Source: Phlebotomus papatasi (lineage: Eukaryota; Arthropoda; Insecta; Diptera; Psychodidae). Taken from it: a stretch of DNA of 64,000 nucleotides. A program made the translations under genes and the position numbers. The stretch covers positions 95,294,627 to 95,358,626 of the forward strand of contig NC_077223.1 of NCBI RefSeq assembly GCF_024763615.1, written 5' to 3'. The notes below the pieces were generated by a model, which saw only the letters and a program-made list of their open reading frames with translations, searched no databases and was not told the DNA's origin. Shown here piece after piece: positions 34,239 through 46,219 of this stretch (positions are counted from its first letter, which is position 1; each line of letters begins with the position of its first letter).

Positions 34239-34704
34239 TATGTATTATTTATAATATTTAAAATACCAATTTGAAGAATTTTGCAGATTGTTTTCCAAAA
34301 TCGGTGCAACATCAATCGTTTTGCTTACTAAGGAATACTGAGACAGTGCCCTATAGCTCTTAATCCAATTGAGAGGGTCAGAATAAAACCATTTAGTTTT
34401 TAGTACTGATCCTTTTGTCTCATATATCGTCCAAATTCATTATTTTCCGCACGCGTTAAGGTTCAGTCCTAAGATTAATTTTATCAAAATTGAACTTAGG
34501 GTCAGTATCGTTCAACAATATTTCTTTTCTCTTTTTTTTCAAACATATTTTTACATGACTGGAATATACAACCTGAGAAAGAGCTTTTCCACTGTTTTGC
34601 TCTGGAGGTTGGTCACCAACACTAAGACGGCGGTGGACGCTAAAAACTACACGGGATCTCAGTAAAGTGAAACTGTACTTTGAAATCATTGTTGATGAAT
34701 AAAT

Positions 34705-34723
34705 TTATCTATCTATCTATATC
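34705..34723 (+). repeat. TCTA microsatellite
   Basis: A short run of ATCT/TCTA units. No further significance is apparent. Confidence 0.7.
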
Positions 34724-34904
34724 TAAACGAACACAATTTTCTATTAATTTTATATAATAGCAAAACCTTAGTTTTCAAGTCGATTTATAGAAAGAATAAG
34801 ATGGGGAAAGGCATAATATTTCGGACGGATTGAACATATTATTACAGATATTTTAACTTTGCACCGCAATGTTTTAAAACAAAACTGAAATCTTTAGTTA
34901 TTTG

Positions 34905-35282
34905 GTAAACTGCACCAAATTTCGACCTGCTTGCAATTTCGGCCACTTCCTTTGTTCCTCAAATTTCCATAAATTTTTTATTGTTGCGAACTCCTGAGAA
35001 TTTACATACGTAAAAACAAAAAAAATGTCATTTCGACGAACAAGACGATGTGCAAAAGATTTTCGAAGTATTCCTATCTAGTCGAAGGTCGCCAAAATAT
35101 TACCCAAAGCTATGTTTATATTTTTATTACTTTTTAAAAGTGTTAAGAATAATTTTAGAGAAAACAAAGATGATAAAATATCTACAAGGTTCCAAGTAAC
35201 ACTCCTTAAAGAGAAGTAACGAAAAATTCAATTTGTATTAAAAATATTACACTTCAAATTCAATACTTTGGTGCTTACATGC
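34905..35282. repeat. Family Y MITE, partial copy
   Basis: Reads as the reverse complement of the copy at 37459: AACTGCACCAAATTTCGACC, then GCAATTTCGGCCACTTCCTT, ACCCAAAGCTATGTTTATAT and GTAACACTCCTTAAAGAG. The terminal part toward 35282 runs straight into the long fold-back. Confidence 0.6.
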
Positions 35283-35822
35283 AACTAAACAGCGTTTCTT
35301 CTACTAATGAGATGATCGAGGAAAGCTTTAGAAAATTTTCGGGAGAGAAAACGTTGCTGTATGATATTTCGGACAAAGTGGACGATATTACATTTTCTCT
35401 ATAACAAGATATCCGGTATATAACCCAAAGCAATATCTAGACCTTCTAATAGATTGTCTTAAGAACTATTTTAGAGAAAACAAAGAATAAAAAATTAATT
35501 TACAAGATTACAAGCAAGATCCCTGAAAGGAAAGTGTACCAAATTGCGGTAATTTGGTACACTTTCCTTTCAGGGCTCTTGTTTGTAATCTTGTAAACTA
35601 ATCTTTTAATCTTTGTTGTCTCTAAAATAGTTCTTAAGACATTCTATTAGGTCTAGATGTTGCTTTAGGTTAAATACCGGACATCTTGTTACAGAGAAAA
35701 TGTAATATCGTCCACTTTGTCCGAAATATCATACAGCAAGTTTTTCTCTCCAGAAAATTTCCTAGAGCCTTCCTCATATCATCTCATTAGTCTTATTAGT
35801 AGAAGAAACGCTTTTTAGTTTC
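35283..35822. repeat. Long fold-back, arms about 265 bp, 5-bp spacer
   Basis: The left arm 35283-35545 and right arm 35551-35822 are reverse complements with scattered mismatches and small indels (about 90% by eye). The centre is GGTACACTTTCC around the spacer GCGGT. The outer ends carry GCGTTTCTTCTACTAAT. The arms include TATGATATTTCGGACAAAGT and ACAAGAT words akin to family Y, so it probably arose as an inverted pair of related elements. Confidence 0.85.
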
Positions 35823-35829
35823 TTTTAGC

Positions 35830-37285
35830 GCTATCAAACTTCAAATTGGAAAAATAAAATTTTGAGAAATTTTGAAAAACAAAAATTGAACGATATTAGA
35901 TCGGTAACCTTACTATTGATCATTCAGATTCATTAAAGGAAAATATAAATATATATATCGAAGCCATGATATATTCGAACCCTCAAGCCTTCCCTTACAA
36001 GTCCAGCATTCCCAGCCAACAATACCCTTCTAAAATTCTTATTGACGTAGAACCTATTCTGAAAATCCATTCCCCTCCCAGACAGATCCCCATAAAAAAA
36101 CATCAAACTTCACGGTTGATTTTCAAGTGAATTTCCAAAGTATATTTTTTCCTCATCATCCAAGATTTCGTGCGTGGACAAAAATGCCATTAAGTGCAGT
36201 AAAGTTCATTCAAGAATAGTTCGAGAGGAAAGCCTAATAGACAAATAGAGAAGAGGAAAGGCCCCCATGCCATATCATATTTCATGGATATTTTCCTTTC
36301 ATATTAAGGAAGAAATTCCTTCTGTTATTCAACATAAATAAACAGTTTTCTCCAGTTTTCACGTCACTCCCCGCAATTCAACCATCCACCCAGTGCAATT
36401 GAAACGACTGTGACTTTCGACCCCTTCGAATTGAAAGTGTTGACATGAAGGATCCACCCTCTTGCGCCAAAAAAAAAGACCAACAAGGAAAAATGTGAGT
36501 CATGGTGAAATGTGTATGATTTTATGTGATTGCGAGATATTAAAATATTTGGAACGAATTCCGGACAACCATGAAAATCATAAATTATCCCAGAATTATG
36601 ATAAAAATATTATTATGAGACTCTCACAAATTTTCCTTTTCTTTTTTTTTATTACTTTTGTAATTCAACTTTGCATGGGAGGTCTCTCTTTAGCTGTTTA
36701 TTGCTACTTCCTGGGGCGAATTTTTTGGGGGATGTGTGATTAGCTGCTATATTTTATGAGATACCATAGACAAGCCCAAAATGCACCCAAACTTTTTCCA
36801 TTCGACTTCACAAGAGCACGCAGCATATGGCTGTTTTAAGGCGGATTAGTATTCAAATGATGGTAATTTTGCAAAGAAGTGAATTGGCAAGGGAATTTTA
36901 TGCAAAATCCGAAAGCTTAGAGATCCTAATTATTCATTTCAAAAGTTATGATTGTTTATTTCATAAACATGCAAGTCTATGAGATTATATTAGGTATTGT
37001 TCTTCCATGGATTAATTAGTATCGTCGGTTTCATCACATAGTGTCGTGAAAATATTTTGGTGCCTTTTTACATTTAAATTTCTGTAGTTTTTTTCATTCT
37101 TTTGTCTTTCTTGCTGTTGTAGCTTTGAGAAATCATAGAGGAACAAATTTTTGGAAAGCTTGTAATGTGCTTTCAAGTTCGCAATATATCAGTCACGGCT
37201 GGCGCAACCTTTCCTTTAATCTACTCCGTGGGGCCATCGCCGTCTTGGCGTTGAAACCAAGCCTCAGGACAAAATGAGAAATTTA
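35830..37285. other. Unassigned non-coding DNA
   Basis: Mostly non-repetitive; a short (TA)n near 35950. A 93-codon frame at 36462-36743 has a hydrophobic stretch but no ATG-supported gene context or splice logic. Confidence 0.45.
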
Positions 37286-37289
37286 TTAA

Positions 37290-37456
37290 ACATTCTAGAA
37301 AAATATTATATAGATGCATCTTTTCAGGAAATTTGAGACATTGTACTAGTAAATTAATATTAGAAATGGTTAAAAATTTAGGTATTAAAAACATATTGAA
37401 AAAACTAAGTTGTTCGAAACTTGAGTCATCTGAAGCCAGCGCGCTTTTAACTGGTC
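37290..37456. repeat. CCGAAGCTTGA-family fragment
   Basis: AATTTGAGACATTGTACTAG and TTGTTCGAAACTTGAGTCAT, then GAAGCCAGCGCGCTTTTAAC, follow the same order as 745-880. It abuts the family Y element at 37459. Confidence 0.5.
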
Positions 37457-37458
37457 TA

Positions 37459-37889
37459 GGGTAAATGTGCCAAATTTCGGCATAGTTGCATGCAAGCGCC
37501 AAAGTCTCAAGTTAGAAATGTAATATCTTTAATAGAAATTGATTTTTTTTTCATTCCTTCTACTTCAGGAGTGTTGCTTAGAACCTTGTAAAGAGTTTAT
37601 CGTCTTTTTTTACTTTAAAATCGTTCTTAATGCATTTTAAAATGAATAAAAATGTAGACATAGCTTTGGTGCCCTATTCCGGCCACCTTCATTCTCATAG
37701 TTCCTTGCCCTTCGGGAATTCTTCCAATGCCTTTCTCACGTCATCTCGTTTTTCAAAGCTACATTTTTTGTTATTCTTTTGCATTGTATATAATCTCTAG
37801 AGTATGTAAAAACTAAAAAATCATGGAAATTCGAGGAACAAAAAAGGTGGCCGGAATTGCAAGCTGGCCGGAATTTGGCATACTTACCC
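37459..37889. mobile_element. TTTCGGC-type MITE (family Y), intact copy
   Basis: 431 bp, from GGGTAAATGTGCCAAATTTC to GAATTTGGCATACTTACCC, with TA at 37457-37458 and 37890-37891. Arms contain TTTCGGCATAGTTGCATGC and GCAAGCTGGCCGGAA. Non-coding; serves as the reference copy for the broken ones. Confidence 0.85.
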
Positions 37890-37891
37890 TA

Positions 37892-39104
37892 TTTCTTTTT
37901 AAATTTTTGTTAACAATTTTATTGATAATTTCAAATAAATACAGTCCACTACCTTAAGTGTCCCTTTGAAGATTTTCTTTATTATATTAGAACTTTCAGC
38001 CGGAAGCACAACATAATGGAGCGTAAATGAATTACCGGATAAAGGAATGAGTTTTCCTTTAAGGAGCTTTAAAAGTTGGTCATGTGGTTGAGATTTAGAG
38101 CTGTCTTTGGGAAAACATGATAGGAAAGAGATCAAAGTCTAGGGTGATTTGTGCAGTGATTGCAAATCAAACTCAATGTGCATTCATCACAAAATCAAGT
38201 TCTCTCTTTTTCGGTAACATCCCCAGAATGTAAATTCACAAACTCCCCATTGACTTTTTGACTTTATCTCCTTGCATGTCCCACTATAACTCTTAGCTTT
38301 CCAGGCAGAACACTCAAAGGATATATTGATCCTCATGAAATGATATAAAAGCTCATACATCTCATCTCTATCCCGACCTCCTGGGTAGAAATTTATTCTG
38401 GCCGACTGGAATATTATGCTGATGAACGTTGAAAAGACACTTGCAGTTAATGTTCTAACCCATCTCACATGGATTTAATATGCTTGGTTGTTGGGTGAAT
38501 GACGACGGTGTGTGATGGATGCTTTAATGTTTGTTTATACTCATTCCACTTTTGGGGTTATTGTTGACACAGAGGGATGCACCACATAAAGGGTGGATTT
38601 ACGAAAATATATTAAGCACTCTTCCGTCCAAAGTGGATAATACCCTTTCTTCACATTTCCTTTAACCCTTTATATGCCTCATTTTGCATCCAAATGAACT
38701 AATTTACCCTGCACACACAGAAAAGCGAAAGTATATTGCACAATAACGAGCAACTGGTAATTGCACAATAATGAGCATTGAGCGCATTGAGCAAACTGCT
38801 TCAGGCTAAGTTTTGCACAAGTCATATATCATCTTTTAATATATAGGTTGCTTTTTATGACATTAAATATATCAAAAAGTTAATCAGAAAAACGTTTTAT
38901 ATTTTTTTATTTACATAAAAATTATCATATTTCTGACTCGATTTAAGAAATTTTTATAAGAAGTGCTCTGTAGAATAGGGTTTTTTGCCTTTTCTAATTC
39001 TTGAAGCACTTATACAAATGAGCAATAGATGGAAGTTTATTTGAGAAGTACTTTATAGATCTTTAAATTTAGAGTAGTATTCATGGAAGTATTAGCAAAA
39101 GAGG
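37892..39104. other. Unassigned non-coding DNA
   Basis: Non-repetitive, no termini. Minus-strand frames of 78 and 93 codons (37899-38135 and 38187-38468) have no domain. Confidence 0.45.
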
Positions 39105-39106
39105 TA

Positions 39107-39322
39107 GGGGAAAGTACTCTCCCTTCGAACGTTCATGTCTTCGAATAATGTGAATTTTCTTTTAGTTTTCTTAAGAGATTTACACATGATTATCACATAA
39201 TCATCAATAATTGATGATAAGCTAACCAATATTAAATAGAAATGTGTAAGTTTTTTAGGAAAACTGAAAGTAAATTCATATTATTTGAAGGCATGAACGT
39301 TCGAAGGGAGAGTACTTTCCCC
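39107..39322. mobile_element. GGGGAAAGTACTC palindromic MITE, copy 2, intact
   Basis: 216 bp, GGGGAAAGTACTCTCCC to GGGAGAGTACTTTCCCC, with TA at 39105-39106 and 39323-39324. It carries the uninterrupted site where copy C of the CACTGAGA MITE landed in copy 1. Confidence 0.85.
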
Positions 39323-39324
39323 TA

Positions 39325-40380
39325 GTAATTAATTGTTATAAAGATTAGGGTCTTTTACTGAACAAAATTCAATATTTAACTAATCAAATTAAATAATTTT
39401 TGCTGTTTTTTTTTAAGTGTTTTTTTATAACATTCGTGTGAAACAGAATCTAGAGGAGCTGTGCGAAACATCGGACAGCTTGTATATAAGCACCAGTGTT
39501 CTGAGTTTTAAGCTCAGAAATTGAATCTTCCTGTTTCTTTATATCAACAGTATTATTTATAACACTGAAATTTATATTTTTTAAAATTGTTTTTATAGGA
39601 AGTCTTCATAGAATAACCCGCCATGAGTGCAATATCGTACAAGTTTCTCAAATGTTCTTATGCTTTCAAAACTCCTTCAAATTTTCCTCAAATTTTCTGA
39701 AAAGAGCCATGGACCAAATTAATTACAAACATAGAAAAAAAATCGAGTTGTCCGAAGCTTGAATCCTTCGAAGGTAACGCGTCTTTTCTATATTCTCTAT
39801 ATTTTCTTAAGATTTTTGCATCTAAATTCTGATCACGAGGTGGTTATATTATTCAGTAATAAAACTAATTTGTTCTCAGAATAGAAGATTTTATTTTTTT
39901 TTTAAATAAGGCTGTTTTCATTAAAATCTTCACAATAAAAGGGTTTAACTTGCAAGATGTTTAAGTTTATTTAAACTCATTAGGTTCATAGTCCTTTCAC
40001 ATAGTTATAATCGGTTTGAAACACATTGTTTTAAAGTTGATAAATATCAGACTTGGAATTTACTGTAATTTAACGGTAGTACAGCCTATTACACGTTCCT
40101 AGTTCCAATTAACTTTTCTCATATTTTTTATAATGTCTTGAGATATTAACTACATTACTCCATAGAGCCGTGTATTCAAAATGATTCAATTGTGATTTCC
40201 AAGAACATTTTTTTAATTGTTTAGTATAATTTTAGATGTGGAACAAACATTAATCGCCATATAAAGAGTGGAATTTTAAAAGCTAAAATACGAACTTTTG
40301 TGCTTTTGCCTCATTGATTATTCGTTTCAACACACAATTAGTAGGAAATAGAATTGTTTCAATAAAATTTCTCTAGCAAT
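39325..40380. other. Non-coding DNA with repeat fragments
   Basis: 39465-39600 resembles the GGACAG-ended pogo-related element (ATCGGACAGCTTGTATATAA, GCACCAGTGTTCTGAGTTT). 39650-39790 is a CCGAAGCTTGA-family fragment (GAGTTGTCCGAAGCTTGAAT). The rest is unassigned. Confidence 0.45.
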
Positions 40381-41230
40381 TATATTCACCTCTCTTGGCT
40401 CCGCGTATACGTTTCATGACGTGGCATCGACGTGAATTACCACCTATCAACCCTTCATTACTGACGCCACAATAACACGACCAGTGGAAATATTTGTAAG
40501 CAATCCAGAGCAGAAGGATGAAGAAAAAAACCGTCGTGGTATAATTGTATTAAAAACGAATCCATTTAATAATGAGTTTGGAATTGTTTGTAAGTCACAT
40601 AATGCACATGTGAGGCTCATTATCGTAAAAGGCTTATACAAATGACTCACGGAGACGTTCAAACGCAGAGAAATACCTGCAATCGTGCCGTCCTGGCTTT
40701 TATTGTTTACCAGGCTCTCTCCTACATAACTGATTGCGTGTCGGTGAAAATTTGACTCTATGCCATCGAATTCGTTATATTTTATTAACATTCGACTATT
40801 TATCCGGGCAAACTGCTCCGCCACGCCAGGGGGTTGGTTTGTAATAGAAAAGAAAAATCCCCCTATATGGGGGAATTCGTAGTGCGTGCTTTTGGTATAT
40901 TTCATATTCTTGTAAGCAACCACAAATAGTCTCTTAGGGTGACGACATTAAATGGAGAGACTTCCACCAAGGTGGGGCCTGTCGATACGATTCGATTATT
41001 GTTTGGTTACATTGAATGATGTAGCGGGTTGAGGGACTACCACCCCCTCATCCCACCAAGCACCGTCGAAAAACTTTACACTTTTCCAACAATATCGGAA
41101 GTAGCACATTTTCTCCTCATTCTTTTCAAAACTCTTTCTTACTCTTTTTGCCATTTTCTCGATGGTATTGACAAGTAACTTCCACTTTTTTTTTAGATGA
41201 AAACTTTATGCACATACCTTTTCTCTGTGG
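40381..41230. other. Non-repetitive, compositionally distinct block
   Basis: Higher G+C than its surroundings and free of element termini. The longest uninterrupted frame of the window lies on the minus strand here, 40447-40923; its first ATG is a few codons in. The translation has no recognisable domain or splice signals, and runs such as TGTTTGTAAGTCACATAATG look more like a regulatory block. It might be an exon of an unknown gene, but I do not call a CDS. Confidence 0.35.
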
Positions 41231-43239
41231 AAACTAATAAATCAGTTTGCAAATGTTATTTCCCCGCGGAATTCAAAATCGTCAAGAGACACAATTTGCA
41301 TTCATTGCTAGTATTGATAATTTGCCCAATACAACTCTAACAAATGATCAACTCTATGAATATTTTAAATAATAGTCAAATATTTGTTTAAGTAGGTTTT
41401 AAGCAGTAGTCAGGAACTGAAATACATCCATATTCATACTGAAAATATTACTGTTCAAACTTTTAAAGATGATAATATGCTTTACTTGATATGAGTTCTA
41501 ATTTTTTAGATAATTTATTAATATCCCACAACGTAAACTCGGCTACGGCAAGGTAATAAGTACTTAATAAGTACTTATTAAGTCCTTAATTAAAGCATTT
41601 TTGGTTGAAACTGATGCCATCCGCCGAAAAAAATGTGAATTGTAAGAGAAAATGAGATGAACATATACTAACCATTATTGGATAGAAAGAGAAGGATCAA
41701 AATATCTGAGGATCAAAATCAAATGTCAGAACAACATAACCTAAAAATGTTATCAAATGTTTTTTTCAATTTACAAAATTTTTCAATTATTTGTTAATAA
41801 ATCTATAAATAAATTTGCAATCCTACATTTTAATTTGGTAAGTTTAACTCAAGAACCTCCCTTTAATCCCGAAATCTAGTACTACAGTAATGCCATTTTG
41901 CGCACAAACGCCCAAATTCTGTTAGGTTAAATCCATTAAGAATATAGAAAAAAATTAGTTGTCCGAAGCTTCAGTCGTCCGAAGGTAGCACGGTTTCCCC
42001 TACCAAGAATACTAAACATTAAGAATGAGGAATAGATAGCTATTATAATTGATTCTAGATAATATTTTGTAATTATAAAATTAAATTTTTTACATAATAC
42101 AAAATCGTAAGCCATCATCTAACTCATAAGACGTCTTATCATAGCATAGTCTGCCCACTTTACTGGTTCTTGAAGGGAAATACTCGAAAGTGTGGGAAAT
42201 ACCTTCATCTAACCAGCTATTAATGACTCTTTTGGGCTATTAATTTTTGAGTCAATTACCCCTTTTTGGGAATCTGACCGTGGAATCTAAGAAATCTCTC
42301 TTCCTTTGAAAATCTCAGAGCAAGAAGTATTTTGAGGTTAATTTTCTGCCATGTTTTATCCCTACTGATAAATCTGTGTGGTGGCCTAGAGGACTAATGC
42401 CTGGTGGTAAGATTTTGCTCTGGGTTGCGGATAAAAAAAGAATCTTCACCACATTACACCCCTTTTTCTCTGAATAATGCCATTGCTGGGGTTTCTAAGG
42501 TGCATGAGTGGTAGGGTTGCTGGGCAACACACCTGGATACACTTCTTCATCTCAAAGCCTCTTGAATATCACTGTCTCGGTGGAATGAAACTTCCAAATT
42601 AATACGAATTAATTACTGTACATGTGGCATAAGCTCTACCAAAACTTGAGTTACCCTCAGAATAATTCAATATAGTCTTCAAGAGGGGTTGAGGTTGCAA
42701 AAGGTATTATTGACGGGGTTTTGCACAATTATTCGTCATCATTTAGATTCGAGATTGTCCCCACTCGGCCTAATTGTATTTCTCATCAAAATGATCCCTA
42801 AACATTTACAGAAAGCTAATTCATATTATTCTGTGGGTAATAATAACTATACTTTTCGGATTTTACTAGAAATTTTAACAAAAGTTTCAACGCGAGAAAA
42901 TGCACTACTTATCGTTCTTCGCGTGGATGATGCAACAAAGAGTAAAGGTTCTTTCTCATGCAACTTTTAATCTTCTTTGTGTTAAATTTACCTTTAGATT
43001 TTAGGTAAATCTCAACATTATTTACAGAGTATGTCTGCTTCGATTAGTTTGAGAACGTACAAACTATATGGGGATTTGATTTGAAATTTGATTTAATTAC
43101 CTGTATTTGAGAAAATGCCTGAAAAATCATATCAAGAAAAGTGGATAGTTGATGAAAAATTAATTTGTGGAGTGCTCGAACTTATGAGTTTTCTTGTTGT
43201 GCCTTATGTTATAGAAGTTTAGCGATGCAAGTCATGAGG
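41231..43239. other. Unassigned non-coding DNA
   Basis: 41900-42001 is a CCGAAGCTTGA-family fragment (TTAGTTGTCCGAAGCTTCAG). Otherwise no termini or exons; a 93-codon frame at 42689-42970 lacks a domain. Confidence 0.45.
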
Positions 43240-43241
43240 TA

Positions 43242-43688
43242 GGGCAAAGTGATTCAAGTTGGACATAGTGTTACAAGTTGGACAATTCGCGGGTACAAGT
43301 TTGACATGGCTTTTTTTCTTGATAAATACAGTACAAAATTTGTTTTTGAAGAAGAAACCAAATTATAAAACTAAAGCATTAAAAATATACAAATAAAAAT
43401 GAAGTAGGGGAAAGTACTCTCCCTTCGAACGTTCATACCTTCGAATAATGTGAATTTTCTTTAAGTTTTCCTAAGAGACTTGAACATTTCTATTAAATGT
43501 TAGTTAGCTTTTTATCAATTATTGATAATTATGTGACAATAATGTGGAAATCCTTTAGGAAATGTAAATGAAATTCACATTATTCGAAGGCATGAACATT
43601 CGAAGGAAGAGTACTTTCCCCTACTAAATTTATCAAGAAAAAAACCCTGTCCAACTTGTACCATTGTCCAACTTGTACCACTTTACCC
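43242..43688. mobile_element. AAGTTGGACA MITE, copy 2, interrupted
   Basis: GGGCAAAGTGATTCAAGTTG to CAACTTGTACCACTTTACCC, with TA at 43240-43241 and 43689-43690. It is split at GAAGTA/CTAAATTTATC by the MITE at 43407-43621; the joined site is present intact in copy 1 at about 33940-33960. Confidence 0.85.
43407..43621. mobile_element. GGGGAAAGTACTC palindromic MITE, copy 3, nested
   Basis: 215 bp, same termini as copies 1 and 2, with TA at 43405-43406 and 43622-43623. Comparison with the intact host element shows that one TA became two. Confidence 0.88.
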
Positions 43689-43690
43689 TA

Positions 43691-44157
43691 TCATACACAC
43701 GAGTTTTAATAGTTTCTGCAAGAGTTTCTCTTGTTCTCGCCATTTACCTAAGGGAATCGGTTGTGGTAAGCCGGCGGCAGTCACAACCAAACTTTAAATT
43801 GCGGAGAAATACATGAACTGAATAGAATATGTCGGATTTTTTCCATTGTATCCATTCTTGTTTACCGGTTAATAAACGATTTGAACCGTTTTACAGATTA
43901 TTCAAAACATTGCTGAAAACAACATGAAATTATAAGTTAAACTTCATGACTTTTTACTTAAAAATTATGTATTTGAACTTCAAACAAATTTTTCGATCGG
44001 TTTATAAGAGCTTTATTACCGATTTAACATTTCAAGGATCACGGGGTCACTAACTAACTAAAAATAAAAACCATTTTTCCAAATTTAGAAAAACAAAACA
44101 TATAGGTCATAAGTTACAGACTGGAACACTTAAAAATCCGGGTTCTTGTGTAGTTTA
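43691..44157. other. Unassigned non-coding DNA
   Basis: No feature recognised; contains a few AACCGGTT-like words near 43865. Confidence 0.45.
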
Positions 44158-44159
44158 TA

Positions 44160-44574
44160 AGGGAAGAGCACTAGCGATCGGCAGTGTTCCTCGGATCGTC
44201 GGGTTAATACCACAATCTTGCTCCAAATTAAATGATTTTTTTAAAAAATTATTAGCCATTTTTTACCATTTAACTCTCACAAGAATACAGTGCATTAACT
44301 TAGATTTAATTTATAAAACCAATTTTCCCTTAGACATTTGATTAAATTCCTGACGATCCGAGGTACAGAGTGCAAATTTGCAATTAACATATTTTTTATT
44401 AATTTATTGTAAAAATTAAAAATTCAAAAGCACAGATATAGTTAAAGGAATCACCAATGTATCAATTAGCATACATAAAAATACCAAATAATGTTTTGTG
44501 GATTATATTTTCAATTAAATAGGGAGCATGTCTCTTAACATTCCGATCCGGGGTACTCTTCCCTTATACGGGCT
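44160..44574. mobile_element. AGGGAAGAG-ended MITE
   Basis: 415 bp, from AGGGAAGAGCACTAGCGATC to GATCCGGGGTACTCTTCCCT, with TA at 44158-44159 and 44575-44576. Two more GATC(C/G)G words, CGGATCGTCGGG and CGATCCGAGG, face each other inside. It abuts the next element with only a TATA between. Confidence 0.75.
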
Positions 44575-44578
44575 TCAG

Positions 44579-46217
44579 ACCTAAGGCTTAGCCATATGGC
44601 TTAACTGCTCTAATTTCGTACCAATCACGATTTTTGGCAAAATTTAACTTAGGATTGGATTATTAAAGATGAAAGACATATTAGCATTGAACAGACTGGG
44701 CCATTGCTCATTTAATCGATTTTCAAAGAAGCAATGGAGAAGTGATATGACACCTTCATTGGTTTCGATTAGATAATTTACTGAGAACAGCGCCATCTAG
44801 TGTAAGTAAAATGTCCAAGGCGGGAAATATTTTCAGTTGTTCAAAACAATGTAATTCACATTATTCACATGTATTTTATACTAAACTTTAATTTCACTAA
44901 GCATAGACTCATTTTAAATGTATTTCAAAGGTTTTCACAAGAGTTTTATGAGTAAAATTTCCTTTGTTTTGATTTTTCCTGGCATCAGCTGATTTCGATG
45001 GTGGTCGATGAAATTTCGAACAGTGAATTCAAATAGAGAATGTTAACGGACTATGTAATATGGAAGTGTCAAGAAAAAGCAATTGACCGGGCAATTGCTT
45101 TTTGCTTTTTGTTCAAGGTATTTAAATTTGGCTAATTTTACTAAAATATCATTTTCTTTTTACAGAATATTGTCTCAGAGAACGGAAAAAGATCAAATTG
45201 ATGCAAAAATTGCTTTGATGCCTCAATTTTTTGAATATTTTTTCCACGTGTAAAAAAGCAATGAAGGAGTAAAAAAGCAATGACCATGTAAAAAAGCCCA
45301 GTCTGTTCGATGTGATTAAGTTCTCCAAAAACCGATAAAATTGCTCACTATATAAGATTTTGAGACCTTCTGGAACTGGGCTAAACCTCTAGTCTGAAGA
45401 TCGCTTTACCTTCGAATTTAAAAAAAATTGCTTTATTGAAAATGGTACAAATTTGTCGGATGCCAAGACATTTCCTTATCCAACTTTACATTAATCGGTT
45501 CAAATTTTAAAACTCAAATCTTATGCAGTACATCGCTAAATGAGCTCTTTGTCATTTTACCTTCAGGAATGTTATTGAACTGGCCTAAAATAGACAGATT
45601 TGTGCAATAAAACAAACTTATTCGGAATCTATTAGAAATATGCTTCCCATATTTTTCAGGGCTTATTAAGGCTTGACCTCAAAACCGTTAAATAGAATGA
45701 TTTAACGTATTTAGCGTTTATAGTCGAAATATCTACCTGAAAATTCTCCAAGCCCATATCCCAAATAAAACAAACATTGCAATTATTTTCGAAAAATTAT
45801 ATTATCTCATTTTAGCTTTATTTAGATGATTGAGTAATGAAACGGTTTTTAGACCCAAGGTTGAACCAATTTTGGAAATTTAAAACTTTCTCGAACTATG
45901 GCTAAACTTCAAGTTTAAAATCTGAAAACTTCATTAGATTTACGCAAAAATTAAGCTTCATTTTCATACTTCGGACGGATTTGTGGGAGCTTCCTTGAAA
46001 AAGGTCGGACGGATAAAATAATCTTTAGAATACAAGTATACTCCATATCCCAAATGTCTCAAAATCCTAAATGGTAAACAACTCCATTGGTTTTTGAGAA
46101 TCTTATGGATAATTTGCTCTCAATATCTAATCCTAAATCAAAATTTTCCCAAAAAGGTTGAGTGATCACAAGTTACAGAAATTAAGTCGTATGGCTAAGA
46201 CTTAGGTACGAAGCTCG
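44579..46217. mobile_element. 1.64-kb CGGGCTTC-ended element
   Basis: Ends CGGGCTTCAGACCTAAGGCT and GACTTAGGTACGAAGCTCG are inverted copies; TA at 44577-44578 and 46218-46219. Subterminal GGATTGGAT/ATCTAATCCT words also face each other. Interrupted near the left by the element at 44689-45308. No transposase frame. End fragments recur near 24525, 53745-53935 and 58000. Confidence 0.75.
44689..45308. mobile_element. GAACAGACTGGGC-ended element, nested
   Basis: GAACAGACTGGGC at 44689-44701 and GCCCAGTCTGTTC at 45296-45308 are perfect 13-bp inverted ends. TAAAAAAGCAATGA repeats two to three times just inside the right end. The target duplication is not clear. Non-coding. Confidence 0.65.
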
Positions 46218-46219
46218 TA

